Assembly (NCBI GenBank): GCA_958296135.1
Contig: CATQHZ010000001.1
Coordinates: 4,774,001-4,838,000 of the forward strand
Origin: an uncultured Poribacteria bacterium
Lineage (GTDB): Bacteria > Poribacteria > WGA-4E > WGA-3G
Direction of reading: 5' to 3'
Length of the DNA stretch: 64,000 nucleotides
Made by a program: the position numbers and the translations under genes. This document shows positions 26,370-34,692 of the stretch, in pieces. The notes beneath the pieces were generated by a model. That model worked only from the letters and a program-made list of their open reading frames with translations. It had not been told where the DNA came from and did no database searches. The stretch's first letter is position 1, and each line of letters starts with the position of its first letter.

Positions 26370-26870
26370 CCGTTTTTTCCACCGTAGCGCGAGGGCCTGT
26401 CCCTCGCGATCGTCGATCAAGCCGAAAACCTCCCCTTCCACCGTCGCGCGAGGGCCGTTACGGTCACGTCTACAGTTGTCCCTCGCGAGCGTTCATCGAA
26501 ACGAAAACGGCCCCCTTCCACCGTCGCGCAAGAGCCTCTCCCGCGCCGCCCTTCGATAGACCTAGCATGGCGGAGGACAGGCCCCCGCCCTACGGACTAA
26601 GGGGCCCTTCCACCATCGCGCAAGAGCCTGTCCCGCGTGATCGTTCATCCAAACAAAAACGGCCACTTCCACCAACGAAAAACGCCACTTTCACCGTAGC
26701 GCGAGGGCCCGGCGATCACTAATCGCCGAGGGTTCCCCTCGCGATCCCCCGACCGTCTCAAAAACGTCAATTAAACCGTAGCGCGAGGGCTTGTCCCTCG
26801 CGAGCCCCTTGATAGACCTAGCATGGCGGAGGACAGGCCCCCGCCCTACGGACTTAGGGGCCCTTTGCGC
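26370..26870. repeat. REP-like mosaic repeat array
   Basis: Plus-type units carrying the short loop, the GTTACGGTCACGTC module and the CGGCGATCAC module, and reverse-type units AGCATGGCGGAGGACAGG near 26565 and 26820. The part 26348-26590 is repeated at 27213-27455. Confidence 0.8.
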
Positions 26871-26873
26871 TCA

Positions 26874-27212
26874 TTACGAACTCTCAACACCGCTCGGCGG
26901 TGGCTCGTCAAACGGTTCACCCTGCTCAGCCGCAGCGATGCGCCGTTCATACCACGCGTTGGCAGCCGCCTGTTCCTCCTGCAACTGCGCGACAACACCG
27001 GGGTCTGTCCCATTAGGCATCGGTTCGTCAAACGGCGCGCCGTTTTCTTGCGCCCGGAGACGGCGTTCGTTCCAAGCCTGCTGAGCACCGCGTTCTTCCT
27101 GTAACTGTGCGACAGCCGCGCGCGCCGTTTCCTCCGCGGCGTGGAGCCGCGCTTCCAGCTCGCGCCGACGTGCCGCCAATTTTTCGCGATACCACTCATG
27201 TAACATCATCAT
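26874..27212 (-). CDS. Small charged helical protein with two WNxRR/EPxP motifs (copy 2)
   Basis: A 112-residue near-duplicate of the gene at 26009 with the same start context (AGGAG then three ATGs) and the same two motif copies. The segment between the motifs matches the 23670 gene (GTDPGVVAQLQEEQ), so this copy looks like a recombinant of the other two or their common ancestor. No function is recognised. Confidence 0.65.
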   Translation of the reverse strand: MMMLHEWYREKLAARRRELEARLHAAEETARAAVAQLQEERGAQQAWNERRLRAQENGAPFDEPMPNGTDPGVVAQLQEEQAAANAWYERRIAAAEQGEPFDEPPPSGVESS

Positions 27213-27234
27213 TAAAACTCCTGTGGAGAAGGAG

Positions 27235-27655
27235 CCGTTTTTTCCACCGTAGCGCGAGGGCCTGTCCCTCGCGATCGTCGATCAAGCCGAAAACCTCCCC
27301 TTCCACCGTCGCGCGAGGGCCGTTACGGTCACGTCTACAGTTGTCCCTCGCGAGCGTTCATCGAAACGAAAACGGCCCCCTTCCACCGTCGCGCAAGAGC
27401 CTCTCCCGCGCCGCCCATCGATAGACCTAGCATGGCGGAGGACAGGCCCCCGCCCTACGGACTTAGGGGGCCCCTTGAACCGTAGCGCGAGGGCCGTTAC
27501 GCCGAAACTTTGTCATCTCTGCAGCCTCGCTGCAGAGATGTCCACTGTCCCTCGCGATCGTCGATCGAGATATAGACCCAGCATGGCGGAGGAAACCCTC
27601 GGCGATTCGCTATCGCCGGGCCCCCGCCCTACGGACTAAGGGGCCCTTCACGCTT
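27235..27655. repeat. REP-like mosaic repeat array
   Basis: The first 220 bases duplicate 26370-26590. Then come a plus-type unit with the GTCATCTCTGCAG inner module (about 27480-27560) and a reverse-type unit carrying the CGGCGATTCG module (about 27580-27645). Confidence 0.8.
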
Positions 27656-27738
27656 CTTCAAAGCAGCTCCTTCTATTTCTGTTACAGTTTACGCTATTTG
27701 CGGCGAAAAGTCAAGGGACATTTGCACACCAGCGGCAC

Positions 27739-29481
27739 TTAGGCATCACATGCCCCACATTTCCTGCAAACCGCCGTATCGCACTCACTCGTCATGAAGC
27801 CTTTTTCATGCTTGTGGAACTCTAACCGCAGGAATTGCGGTTTCACGTTCAGATCGAGGTGGGCCCAAGGGGATATTTCATGGAGGGGACGTTGACGGAG
27901 GGCATAAAAATCGGGGGCTAACCCGTGTTGACGGAACGCTTGATTCCACGCTGCGCCGCGCGCGAGGGCTAAAATCACCTTGCCGAGCCGCCGGTCGCCG
28001 CGCGCGAAGACTGCTTCCTGATGCGCCAGCCGCGCACTTGCAGAACCAACCTTGATGCTACCGAGCCGGTTAATCTCGCGCTTGAGAAAATCAAGTTTCC
28101 GAGCGATAGTCTTCGGCGGTTCCATCGCTACCCACTGGAACGGCGTGTGCGGCTTCGGCACCATCGGCGAGATAGTGAAACTGATGCGGCCCATTCTCCC
28201 AGTCCGCTTCGCATGCGGGAGAAGAATGCTGCGCATCTCTCTCGCCATATCGGCGATAGCCTGCACATCTGCCGGTGTCTCGTCCGGCACACCGATGAGG
28301 AAATAGAGACGCAAATTGAGGATGTCGCGCTTCAACGCCTCTTCAAAGATATAATAGAGACGTTCACGCGGGATGGCCTTGTTGACGACTTTCTGCAGAT
28401 GCTCGGTGGCAACCTCGGGGGCAATGGTAATGGTGCCTTGTTCGCTGTCGGCGAGGGCATCAAGGAGCGGCGCGCGCACCGTCTCCGCACGGAGCGAAGC
28501 ACAGGAGATGCGGAAGCCACGCGCCACTAAGCCGGCAGCAATCTCGTCGATTTGCGGATGGTCAGAAATCGAAGCACCGACTAAGCCAATTCTGTCCGTG
28601 ATGCCGCGGGCGCGCTCAGCAAGAGCAAGCGTGTTTTCAACAGAGCGATGCCTCGGCCAGCGGCGCGCGTAATCCGCAACGCAGAACCGACACTGCCGGC
28701 CACAACCCCGCACAATTTCAATCAGGTGCGCATTGGAAAATTCGGTATGCGGCGTATGAAGCTGCGTGCAGGTCTGGACATCATCAAGCTTCGGCACAGC
28801 AGCGGCGTGAATCGGAAGAGACGCGCCGGAACCGCACCGCGGCTGCACATGCTGGACAGTGCCATCATCGTGATAGGTAACGTCATAGAAACATGGCACA
28901 TAGAGCCCAGGAACCATCGCGAGCGTTTCAAGCAACTCGGTCTTCGGCGCGCCGCTCTGTTTCCACGCATCAAAGCGCGCCATCAATTCGTGGATAACCA
29001 ACTCCGCCTCTCCGACAACGAAAACGTCAACGAAATCCGCGATAGGTTCCGGATTATAGGAGATGTTAATGCCACCGGCGATGACGAGCGGATCCCAGTC
29101 AGAACGTTCTTCAGCGAGGGGCGGGATATTGGCGAACTCCAGCACGCGCGGGATGTTCACGTAATCGGACTCAAAGGAGACAGAGAACCCAATGATGTCG
29201 AATTGGTTAAGCGGCGTTTGCGTCTCAAATGAGAAGAGCGGTGTTTTCTGAGCGATGAGCTGCCGCAGATAACTGGCTTCGGGCACGAAGGCACGCTCGC
29301 AAGAGGTATCCGCACGCGCGTTAAGCGTGGCATAGATAACCTGAACGCCGAGACTGGACATGCCGAGCTCATAAGTGCTCGGATAGACAAGAGCAAATCG
29401 GTTACGTTTTCGGAACTGCGAGAACTGCTGGTTTTCGTGCTCTTGCTCGAGTAAGTGTTGGTAGTGTTTTCGTAGATTCAA
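27739..29481 (-). CDS. B12-binding-like radical SAM protein (TIGR03960-like)
   Basis: A 580-residue protein. The N-terminal part (LVYPSTYELGMSSLG, then IIGFSVSFESDYVN and VIAGGINISYNPEP) is a cobalamin-binding-like Rossmann region. The radical SAM cluster motif is RGCGRQCRFCVADY (CxxxCxxC, about residue 255), followed by LIGVPDETPADV. The C-terminus has a Cys cluster (CDTAVCRKCGACDA) that may hold a second metal site. This matches the widespread TIGR03960 family of putative radical SAM enzymes, often followed by a TIGR03936-type partner, which is not present here. The reaction is unknown; methyl transfer or RNA modification is a guess. It starts 17 bases after the aspartyl protease gene ends. 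Confidence 0.88.
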   Translation of the reverse strand: MNLRKHYQHLLEQEHENQQFSQFRKRNRFALVYPSTYELGMSSLGVQVIYATLNARADTSCERAFVPEASYLRQLIAQKTPLFSFETQTPLNQFDIIGFSVSFESDYVNIPRVLEFANIPPLAEERSDWDPLVIAGGINISYNPEPIADFVDVFVVGEAELVIHELMARFDAWKQSGAPKTELLETLAMVPGLYVPCFYDVTYHDDGTVQHVQPRCGSGASLPIHAAAVPKLDDVQTCTQLHTPHTEFSNAHLIEIVRGCGRQCRFCVADYARRWPRHRSVENTLALAERARGITDRIGLVGASISDHPQIDEIAAGLVARGFRISCASLRAETVRAPLLDALADSEQGTITIAPEVATEHLQKVVNKAIPRERLYYIFEEALKRDILNLRLYFLIGVPDETPADVQAIADMAREMRSILLPHAKRTGRMGRISFTISPMVPKPHTPFQWVAMEPPKTIARKLDFLKREINRLGSIKVGSASARLAHQEAVFARGDRRLGKVILALARGAAWNQAFRQHGLAPDFYALRQRPLHEISPWAHLDLNVKPQFLRLEFHKHEKGFMTSECDTAVCRKCGACDA

Positions 29482-29498
29482 TATGCTGCTCCAGTGGC

Positions 29499-29912
29499 TC
29501 AGAGTTGGTATTCCGTGCGTTCGCCGCCATGTGCCGGATTATGGATAAGCCCCTCTCTCACATTCACATCCAGATCTAACAGTTCCATCACCATATGCCC
29601 AACAAGCGCAGGAACGTTGTCCGGCAAACTGCTTACCTCTATGATGCCTTTCCGCGATAGCACGGTAAACTGGACAGGCGAATAAAGCGTCCGAGTCACA
29701 ATGCCGTTTGTCGTGTGGACCAGGGTGGTATCGGTAGGTGTCAAACCGAGACTGTCAATTATCGATTGCGGCAAAGAGAGCCGCGTCGCACCGGTATCAA
29801 CAATCGCGCCTTTGATAGTCACCTGCCGAACCTCTTCAGAACCAATAATGCCAACTTCAGCCAAAACCAGATCTTTCTGATTTGCGACGTGGATGGTGGT
29901 CCTGTGTTGCAT
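29499..29912 (-). CDS. Retropepsin-like aspartic protease, tandem copy 2
   Basis: A 137-residue protein from the ATG at 29912 (GGAGGAGAT upstream). It has the active site IVDTGATRLSLP and a hydrophobic C-terminal region with the LVGHMVMELLDLDV segment. It is almost identical to the adjacent upstream gene (29938-30351), a tandem duplication with 25 bases between. No signal peptide. The partner and target are unknown. The copies differ mainly in LVLAEVGI against LVAVELGI, so the duplication is recent or kept uniform by conversion. Confidence 0.87.
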   Translation of the reverse strand: MQHRTTIHVANQKDLVLAEVGIIGSEEVRQVTIKGAIVDTGATRLSLPQSIIDSLGLTPTDTTLVHTTNGIVTRTLYSPVQFTVLSRKGIIEVSSLPDNVPALVGHMVMELLDLDVNVREGLIHNPAHGGERTEYQL

Positions 29913-29937
29913 CGTTTTATCTCCTCCAAAGATGTCA

Positions 29938-30351
29938 TCAGAGTTGGTATTCCGTGCGTTCGCCGCCATGCGCGGGATTATGGATAAGCCCCTCTCTCAC
30001 ATTCACATCCAGATCTAACAGTTCCATCACCATGTGTCCCACAAGCGCAGGAACGTTGTCCGGCAAACTGCTTACCTCTATGATGCCTTTCCGCGATAGC
30101 ACGGTAAACTGGACAGGCGAATAAAGCGTCCGAGTCACAATGCCGTTTGTCGTGTGGACCAGGGTGGTATCAGTAGGTGTCAAACCGAGACTGTCAATTA
30201 TCGATTGCGGCAAAGAGAGCCGCGTCGCACCGGTATCGACAATCGCGCCTTTGATAGTCACCTGCCGAACCTCTTCAGAGCCAATAATGCCGAGTTCTAC
30301 CGCAACCAGATCTTTCTGATTTGCGACGTGGATGGTGGTTCTATGTTGCAT
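29938..30351 (-). CDS. Retropepsin-like aspartic protease, tandem copy 1
   Basis: A 137-residue twin of the gene at 29499. The ATG at 30351 is preferred over the adjacent ATG at 30354: in copy 2 the base triplet matching 30354 is ACG, so only the inner ATG is shared. GGAGAT lies upstream. The active site is DTGATRLSLP. Single-lobed retropepsins work as homodimers, so the two copies could form mixed dimers. It lies downstream of ftsZ but is separated from it by a 206-base region with a hairpin. Confidence 0.87.
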   Translation of the reverse strand: MQHRTTIHVANQKDLVAVELGIIGSEEVRQVTIKGAIVDTGATRLSLPQSIIDSLGLTPTDTTLVHTTNGIVTRTLYSPVQFTVLSRKGIIEVSSLPDNVPALVGHMVMELLDLDVNVREGLIHNPAHGGERTEYQL

Positions 30352-30442
30352 CATTTTATCTCCTTTCAAACGGATAAGAGTCCGGCGCGCTGCCATCACC
30401 GTCCCGGACTCACGTAGTAACGAGGAGCTGTCCCTCGCAATG

Positions 30443-30486
30443 CCGAGGTAGAGCCCGTCAGAATGTTCATCTGAGCCCTACCTCGC
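30443..30486 (-). terminator. Hairpin between ftsZ and the proteases
   Basis: CGAGGTAG pairs with CTACCTCG around an inner GTCAG/CTGA-type stem. There is no clear T run, so termination is uncertain. Confidence 0.35.
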
Positions 30487-30557
30487 CTCGTTTGAACGCA
30501 ACCGAACGGAAACGACAGCGCGAGAAACAAAACGGTTCCGCCGGGCAGACTGCGCGC

Positions 30558-31907
30558 CTATTTCCCAGACTTCCCGCCTCGCTTCTGCACGCGCAGGAAG
30601 GCCGGAATATCCCAGTCCGTCTCGCCACGTCCGCTGCTAGTCCCGGTGGCGGCAGGTTGCTGCGCGGGTGCCGGTCTCCGTGCCTGTCTCGCAGGTGGTT
30701 TTTCCGCCGGTGGCTGCTGCGCCGGCGCGGCAGGCGCGCCGGCGGCAGGGAACCCAGCTGCAGAACGGCCCGGGCGCGTTCGGCCCTGGGGTGCCGCGCT
30801 CGTACGGGAACCACCCAGATGCTGCCCAGGCAGCGGTGCCCGGCGTTCCGGGTAAGCCTCCTGTTCATTGTACTGCCTCGGTGCCACCCGCGGATCGACC
30901 CCGGATGCGCGCAAATCCTCTGTATCAAACCCTGTCGCAATGACGGTGACAAGCACCTCATCGCCGAGCTCCAAACTGTCTTTGTAGACAAGCCCGAAGA
31001 TAATCTGCGCATCGGTAGCCGCATCTTGGATTACCTGCATCGCCTCATCCAATTCGTGCATCATGAAATCGGGCGGTGAGGTGATGTTGACAATCATGCC
31101 ATAGGCACCGTTGATGTCAGTTTCCTCAAGAAGCGGCGAAGAAATTGCCTGTTGGGCAGCGGCTTGCGCACGGTTATCGCCCGTGGCGCGCCCCATGCCC
31201 ATCAGCGCACTGCCTGCTTCACGCATGATAGACTCCACATCGGCGAAGTCAACGTTAATCTCACCCGCCTCCGTAATAATATCCGAGATACTCTGAACGC
31301 CGTGGAGCAAAATCTCGTCTCCAACGCGGAGCGCCTCCTGAATCGGCAGTTTTCTGTCCATCGCATCCATCAAGCGTTGGTTCGGAACGACGATGACAGA
31401 ATCGGCGGATGCACGAAGCTCCTCAAGACCGGTTTCGGCTGCCTCGGCGCGCCGCATCCCCTCAAAATTGAAAGGACGGGTAACAACACCGATAGTGAGT
31501 GCCCCGCGTTCGCGCGCAAGCGATGCAATGAGCGGCGCTGCCCCGGTGCCAGTACCGCCGCCCATGCCAGCGGTGACGAACACCATGTTCGCATCCTCAA
31601 CAATCTTTTGCAGATGCTCCCGGTCTTCTTCCGCCGCTTTTCGGCCAACTTCGGGATTCGCACCGGCACCAAGGCCGTTAGTGGTGTTAATCCCAATCTG
31701 GAGTTGTGTCGCGCCATGGCACGTTTTCAACGCTTGATGGTCGGTGTTCACCGCGTAGAATTCGATGCCGGCTAATCCTGCTTCAATCATCCGTTTGACA
31801 GCGTTGCCACCAGCACCGCCGACACCGATGACCTTAATTTTCGCCCGCAGATCTCCAAATTCTTCTTGTTCAAATTCAATCATGTCTGGTTTCGGTTGCG
31901 CTTGCAC
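30558..31907 (-). CDS. ftsZ: Cell division GTPase FtsZ
   Basis: FtsZ forms the tubulin-like ring at the division site. It shows the GTP-binding GVGGAGGNAV, the T3 loop GGGTGTGAAP, NTDHQAL and the T7 loop region with NVDFADVESIM. A variable Pro/Ala/Gln-rich linker (about residues 325-430) precedes the conserved C-terminal peptide DWDIPAFLR, which binds FtsA. The long open frame begins with a TTG at 31946, but AGGAGG at 31925-31920 lies inside it. The GTG at 31907 (12 bases from that site) or the ATG at 31883 (MIEFEQEEF) is the real start. The gene ends the dcw cluster, about 1.5 kb after ftsA, with three small paralogous genes between. Confidence 0.97.
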   Translation of the reverse strand: MQAQPKPDMIEFEQEEFGDLRAKIKVIGVGGAGGNAVKRMIEAGLAGIEFYAVNTDHQALKTCHGATQLQIGINTTNGLGAGANPEVGRKAAEEDREHLQKIVEDANMVFVTAGMGGGTGTGAAPLIASLARERGALTIGVVTRPFNFEGMRRAEAAETGLEELRASADSVIVVPNQRLMDAMDRKLPIQEALRVGDEILLHGVQSISDIITEAGEINVDFADVESIMREAGSALMGMGRATGDNRAQAAAQQAISSPLLEETDINGAYGMIVNITSPPDFMMHELDEAMQVIQDAATDAQIIFGLVYKDSLELGDEVLVTVIATGFDTEDLRASGVDPRVAPRQYNEQEAYPERRAPLPGQHLGGSRTSAAPQGRTRPGRSAAGFPAAGAPAAPAQQPPAEKPPARQARRPAPAQQPAATGTSSGRGETDWDIPAFLRVQKRGGKSGK

Positions 31908-32099
31908 TACAACCTCATTCCTCCTATTTTTTCCCGATGATACCAAATCAATTCACGCTAATTCAGGCTCGTCCGAACCCGAAAGGTCAAAATCAGGGAA
32001 TCTGGTTTCCCTACAGAGATGAGACAAATCAACGTTATTTGGTATTATAGACTCGATTTGACTGCACCTATTGGACATCATAACACTGCATTGCGATCG

Positions 32100-32390
32100 A
32101 AACAAAAACGGCCCATTCAACCGTAGCGCGAGGGCCGTCACGGTCACGCCTACAGAAAACGTGCGTGTGTCGCCCCGCGTAAACACGGTCACGTCTACAG
32201 AAAATGTGCGTGTGTCGCCCCGCGTAAACACGCTACCTTACTTACTTTAACTTTGTCCTCTCTGCAGCCTCGCTGCAGAGATGCCCACTGTCCCTCGCGA
32301 ATCGCTAACAAAAACGGCCCATTCAACCGTAGCGCGAGGGCCCGGCGATCGCGAATCGCCGAGGGTTCCCCTCGCGATCGCTCGACCGAC
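32100..32390. repeat. REP-like units and spacer between ftsZ and the small genes
   Basis: Plus-type units, one with the CTCTGCAGCCTCGCTGCAGAG inner module interrupted at its start by a tandem 45-base repeat, and one with the CGGCGATCGC module (32330-32385). The rest of 31908-32100 shows no gene. Confidence 0.75.
32139..32228. repeat. Tandem 45-base direct repeat inside a REP-like unit
   Basis: Two units 32139-32183 and 32184-32228 begin CACGGTCACG and end CCCCGCGTAAA, differing at two or three bases. They sit within the inner module of a REP-like palindrome. Confidence 0.75.
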
Positions 32391-32393
32391 ATC

Positions 32394-32576
32394 TTACAGC
32401 GCGCTGTTACGTTTCTCGGCAGGGTTGGGTTCGGTGAAGTCTTCGCCGGCGGCTTCCGCTGCCTTCCGACGTGCTTCCCACTCAACCCACTCGCGGTTCG
32501 CAAGCTCTCTGCCGAGGGCCTCGCGCATCCGCTGACGCTTCTCAATCCCCTCGCGGACTAAATTATACAAAATCAT
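32394..32576 (-). CDS. Short C-terminal-module protein, tandem copy 3
   Basis: A 60-residue protein (MILYNLVREGIEKRQ, then VEWEARRKAAEAAGEDF-TEPNP). GGAGG lies 5 bases before the ATG. It equals the C-terminal part of the gene at 32881-33339, copied in a unit of about 248 bases. In the full gene the same GGAGG-TTCCC-ATG falls inside the coding region, so the module carries its own translation start. Its last three codons before the stop differ (NSAL) from the other copies. Confidence 0.55.
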   Translation of the reverse strand: MILYNLVREGIEKRQRMREALGRELANREWVEWEARRKAAEAAGEDFTEPNPAEKRNSAL

Positions 32577-32632
32577 GGGAACCTCCACTACTGCAAAGAA
32601 AAGATAGGGAGCGCGATGCGGTGCCGTGCACC

Positions 32633-32824
32633 TCATGCGTCTTGTGACGTACCATTGCGTTTCTCGGCAGGGTTGGGTTCGGTGAAGTCTTCGCCGGCGG
32701 CTTCCGCTGCCTTCCGACGTGCTTCCCACTCAACCCACTCACGCCGCTCAAGCTCTCTGCCGAGGGCCTCGCGCATCCGCTGACGCTTCTCAATCTGCTC
32801 TTGGACTAAACCATACAAAATCAT
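32633..32824 (-). CDS. Short C-terminal-module protein, tandem copy 2
   Basis: A 63-residue protein (MILYGLVQEQIEKRQ to KRNGTSQDA) with GGAGG 5 bases before the ATG. It is a duplicate of the C-terminal module of the 32881 gene, with VREG changed to VQEQ and ANREW to ERREW. Its upstream 55 bases (GCAGTAGTGGAGG and before) match those of copy 3 but not the full gene. It carries the shared W-x-RR-x-A-x-GE-x-F motif. The role is not known. Confidence 0.55.
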   Translation of the reverse strand: MILYGLVQEQIEKRQRMREALGRELERREWVEWEARRKAAEAAGEDFTEPNPAEKRNGTSQDA

Positions 32825-32880
32825 GGGAACCTCCACTACTGCAAAGAAAAGATAGGGAGCGCGATGCGGTGCCGTGCACC

Positions 32881-33339
32881 TCATGCGTCTTGTGACGTGC
32901 CATTGCGTTTCTCGGCAGGGTTGGGTTCAGTGAAGTCTTCGCCGGCGGCTTCCGCTGCCTTCCGACGTGCTTCCCACTCAACCCACTCGCGGTTCGCAAG
33001 CTCTCTGCCGAGGGCCTCGCCGCGCGCCTCGCGCATCCGCTGACGCTTCTCAATCCCCTCGCGGACTAAATTATACAAAATCATGGGAACCTCCACTCCT
33101 AAAAATAAAATCAGAACGGGAATAGTTATCGCCGTCGGAATACACCCCGTGGTATCAACGACAATTGCACGCACCGTCTCATAACCAGCCCAGCCTTTTG
33201 ACAGATGATAGGCAATTGCCATACCACCATAAACCAAGACAAGGACACAAAAGATGAGTAGCGCGATACCTACCCACCCCTGTCGGACACCTAGAAATTG
33301 CACCCGATCTCTCTCTTTCTGCTGTTCATCTTTCTTCAT
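32881..33339 (-). CDS. Two-TM protein with WxxRR/EPxP C-terminal module (full-length)
   Basis: A 152-residue protein from the ATG at 33339 (MKKDEQQKERDRV); longer starts exist but have no ribosome site. Membrane segments lie at about residues 22-44 and 70-95 (ITIPVLILFLGVEVPMILY). The charged tail ends EWEARRKAAEAAGEDF-TEPNP. It has the same architecture as the proteins at 14812 and 59832: two membrane helices then the motif tail. It sits inside the dcw cluster between ftsA and ftsZ, where no such gene is expected. Tandem partial copies follow downstream. Confidence 0.65.
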   Translation of the reverse strand: MKKDEQQKERDRVQFLGVRQGWVGIALLIFCVLVLVYGGMAIAYHLSKGWAGYETVRAIVVDTTGCIPTAITIPVLILFLGVEVPMILYNLVREGIEKRQRMREARGEALGRELANREWVEWEARRKAAEAAGEDFTEPNPAEKRNGTSQDA

Positions 33340-33462
33340 GCGCCGCTTCCTTCCCCCCAAATGGAGACACAATTGCATTTTAACACACATCGGCATGGAT
33401 GTCAAGTTTTTTTCAGAATGGGGAGGCGCGCGGTGACAACGCGAAACTCCTGGGCAGCGCGC

Positions 33463-34692
33463 CTAATAGCCGAACCACTCTTTGAATCGCTGCATCAGCG
33501 CACCAAGGCCACTCGGCCGGTGCCGTGAGGACTCTTCAAGTTCCTGAAGGCGGAGCGCGCTACCGTAAAGTACCAGGCCAATACCGGTTGCATACATGGG
33601 ATGATTCACCCGATCGGTCAGCCCCTTCAGTTCCTTCGGGTAGCCTACCTGCACGCGGAGCGGGATAATCTGTTCAGCGAGCTCGGTTAAGCCATCCATT
33701 AGCGATGTACCGCCGGTCAGCATCAACCCGGCGGGGAGTTGCATATCGCCAAGTTCGTAGGCGAGTGCCTCTAAAATTTCTACCATCCGATACTCAATGA
33801 TTTGCGCCAGATCGACTTTATCGATGAACCGCGGCCGATTCGCACCTACCACAGTCGGAATCGGCTCCGAATTCTCCGGGCCAACCAACGCTGTCCATGC
33901 GCAGCCGCGGTGCAGTTTGAGTTCCTCTGCTTCGGGGAGCGTCACCTTTAAATACTGCGCGATATCGTTGGTGACATGCTGCCCGCCCACCGGCAAGACA
34001 GCGGTGTGTTGAATGGCATCCTCTTTGTAAACGATGATTTCGGTGGTGCCGTCCCCGATATCGGCCAGAGCAATCCCTACCTCGCGTTCGTCTTGTGATA
34101 TGACTGCTTCTGTCGATGCCAATGGTGAAGCAACCAGTGTCTCCACATGTGTCAACCCTGCCTTCTCAATGCTGTTCAGCAAGTTCTGTGTTGCCGTTAC
34201 GCCCCCCGTGATGATATAGGCGTAAGCCTCCAGCCGCGCGCCCGACATGCCAACAGGCTCTTTGATGCGATTCTGCGTATCTACGACAAAATTCTGCTCA
34301 ATGACATGCAGAATGTCGCGGCCAGCAGGGATGGAAACGGCGCGCGCGGCCGTCATCGCACGTGCCACATCTGCCTGCGAAATCTCCGGCACACTCGCCA
34401 CGGCGACAACACCGTGCGAGGTTTGCCCAACAAGATGGTCTCCCGAGATGCCGACACACGCGGACTCTATCTTTACGCCTGCCATCAGTTCAGCATCCGA
34501 GATGGCCTTGCGGATAGCTTCCGCCGTTTGAGAGATGTCAACGACACTCCCGCGGCGCACGCCTTCGGAGCGCGCATGGCCAACGCCGATAATCTCAACA
34601 CCTTCCCGCTGCCCCTGCCATGCGTTTCCGACGACGACAGAAATTTTGCTTGAGCCGATATCTAGGCCCGCGATAATACTTTCCTTAGCCAT
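33463..34692 (-). CDS. ftsA: Cell division protein FtsA
   Basis: A 409-residue actin-fold ATPase that tethers FtsZ to the membrane. It shows the phosphate-1 motif GLDIGSSKISVVVG, the 1C domain around residues 85-165, phosphate-2 ADIGDGTTEIIVY and the adenosine motif LTGGTSLMDGL. A C-terminal amphipathic end (LMQRFKEWFGY) would insert in the membrane. The length is normal. It starts at the base after the ftsQ stop, as in a typical dcw cluster. A GCGCGCCTAAT repeat end touches its 3' end. Confidence 0.97.
   Translation of the reverse strand: MAKESIIAGLDIGSSKISVVVGNAWQGQREGVEIIGVGHARSEGVRRGSVVDISQTAEAIRKAISDAELMAGVKIESACVGISGDHLVGQTSHGVVAVASVPEISQADVARAMTAARAVSIPAGRDILHVIEQNFVVDTQNRIKEPVGMSGARLEAYAYIITGGVTATQNLLNSIEKAGLTHVETLVASPLASTEAVISQDEREVGIALADIGDGTTEIIVYKEDAIQHTAVLPVGGQHVTNDIAQYLKVTLPEAEELKLHRGCAWTALVGPENSEPIPTVVGANRPRFIDKVDLAQIIEYRMVEILEALAYELGDMQLPAGLMLTGGTSLMDGLTELAEQIIPLRVQVGYPKELKGLTDRVNHPMYATGIGLVLYGSALRLQELEESSRHRPSGLGALMQRFKEWFGY

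Noticed and set aside
32394-32729. Longer 111-residue version of the short module gene
   Set aside because: The added front part is inter-copy spacer without a ribosome site. GGAGG sits just before the inner ATG.
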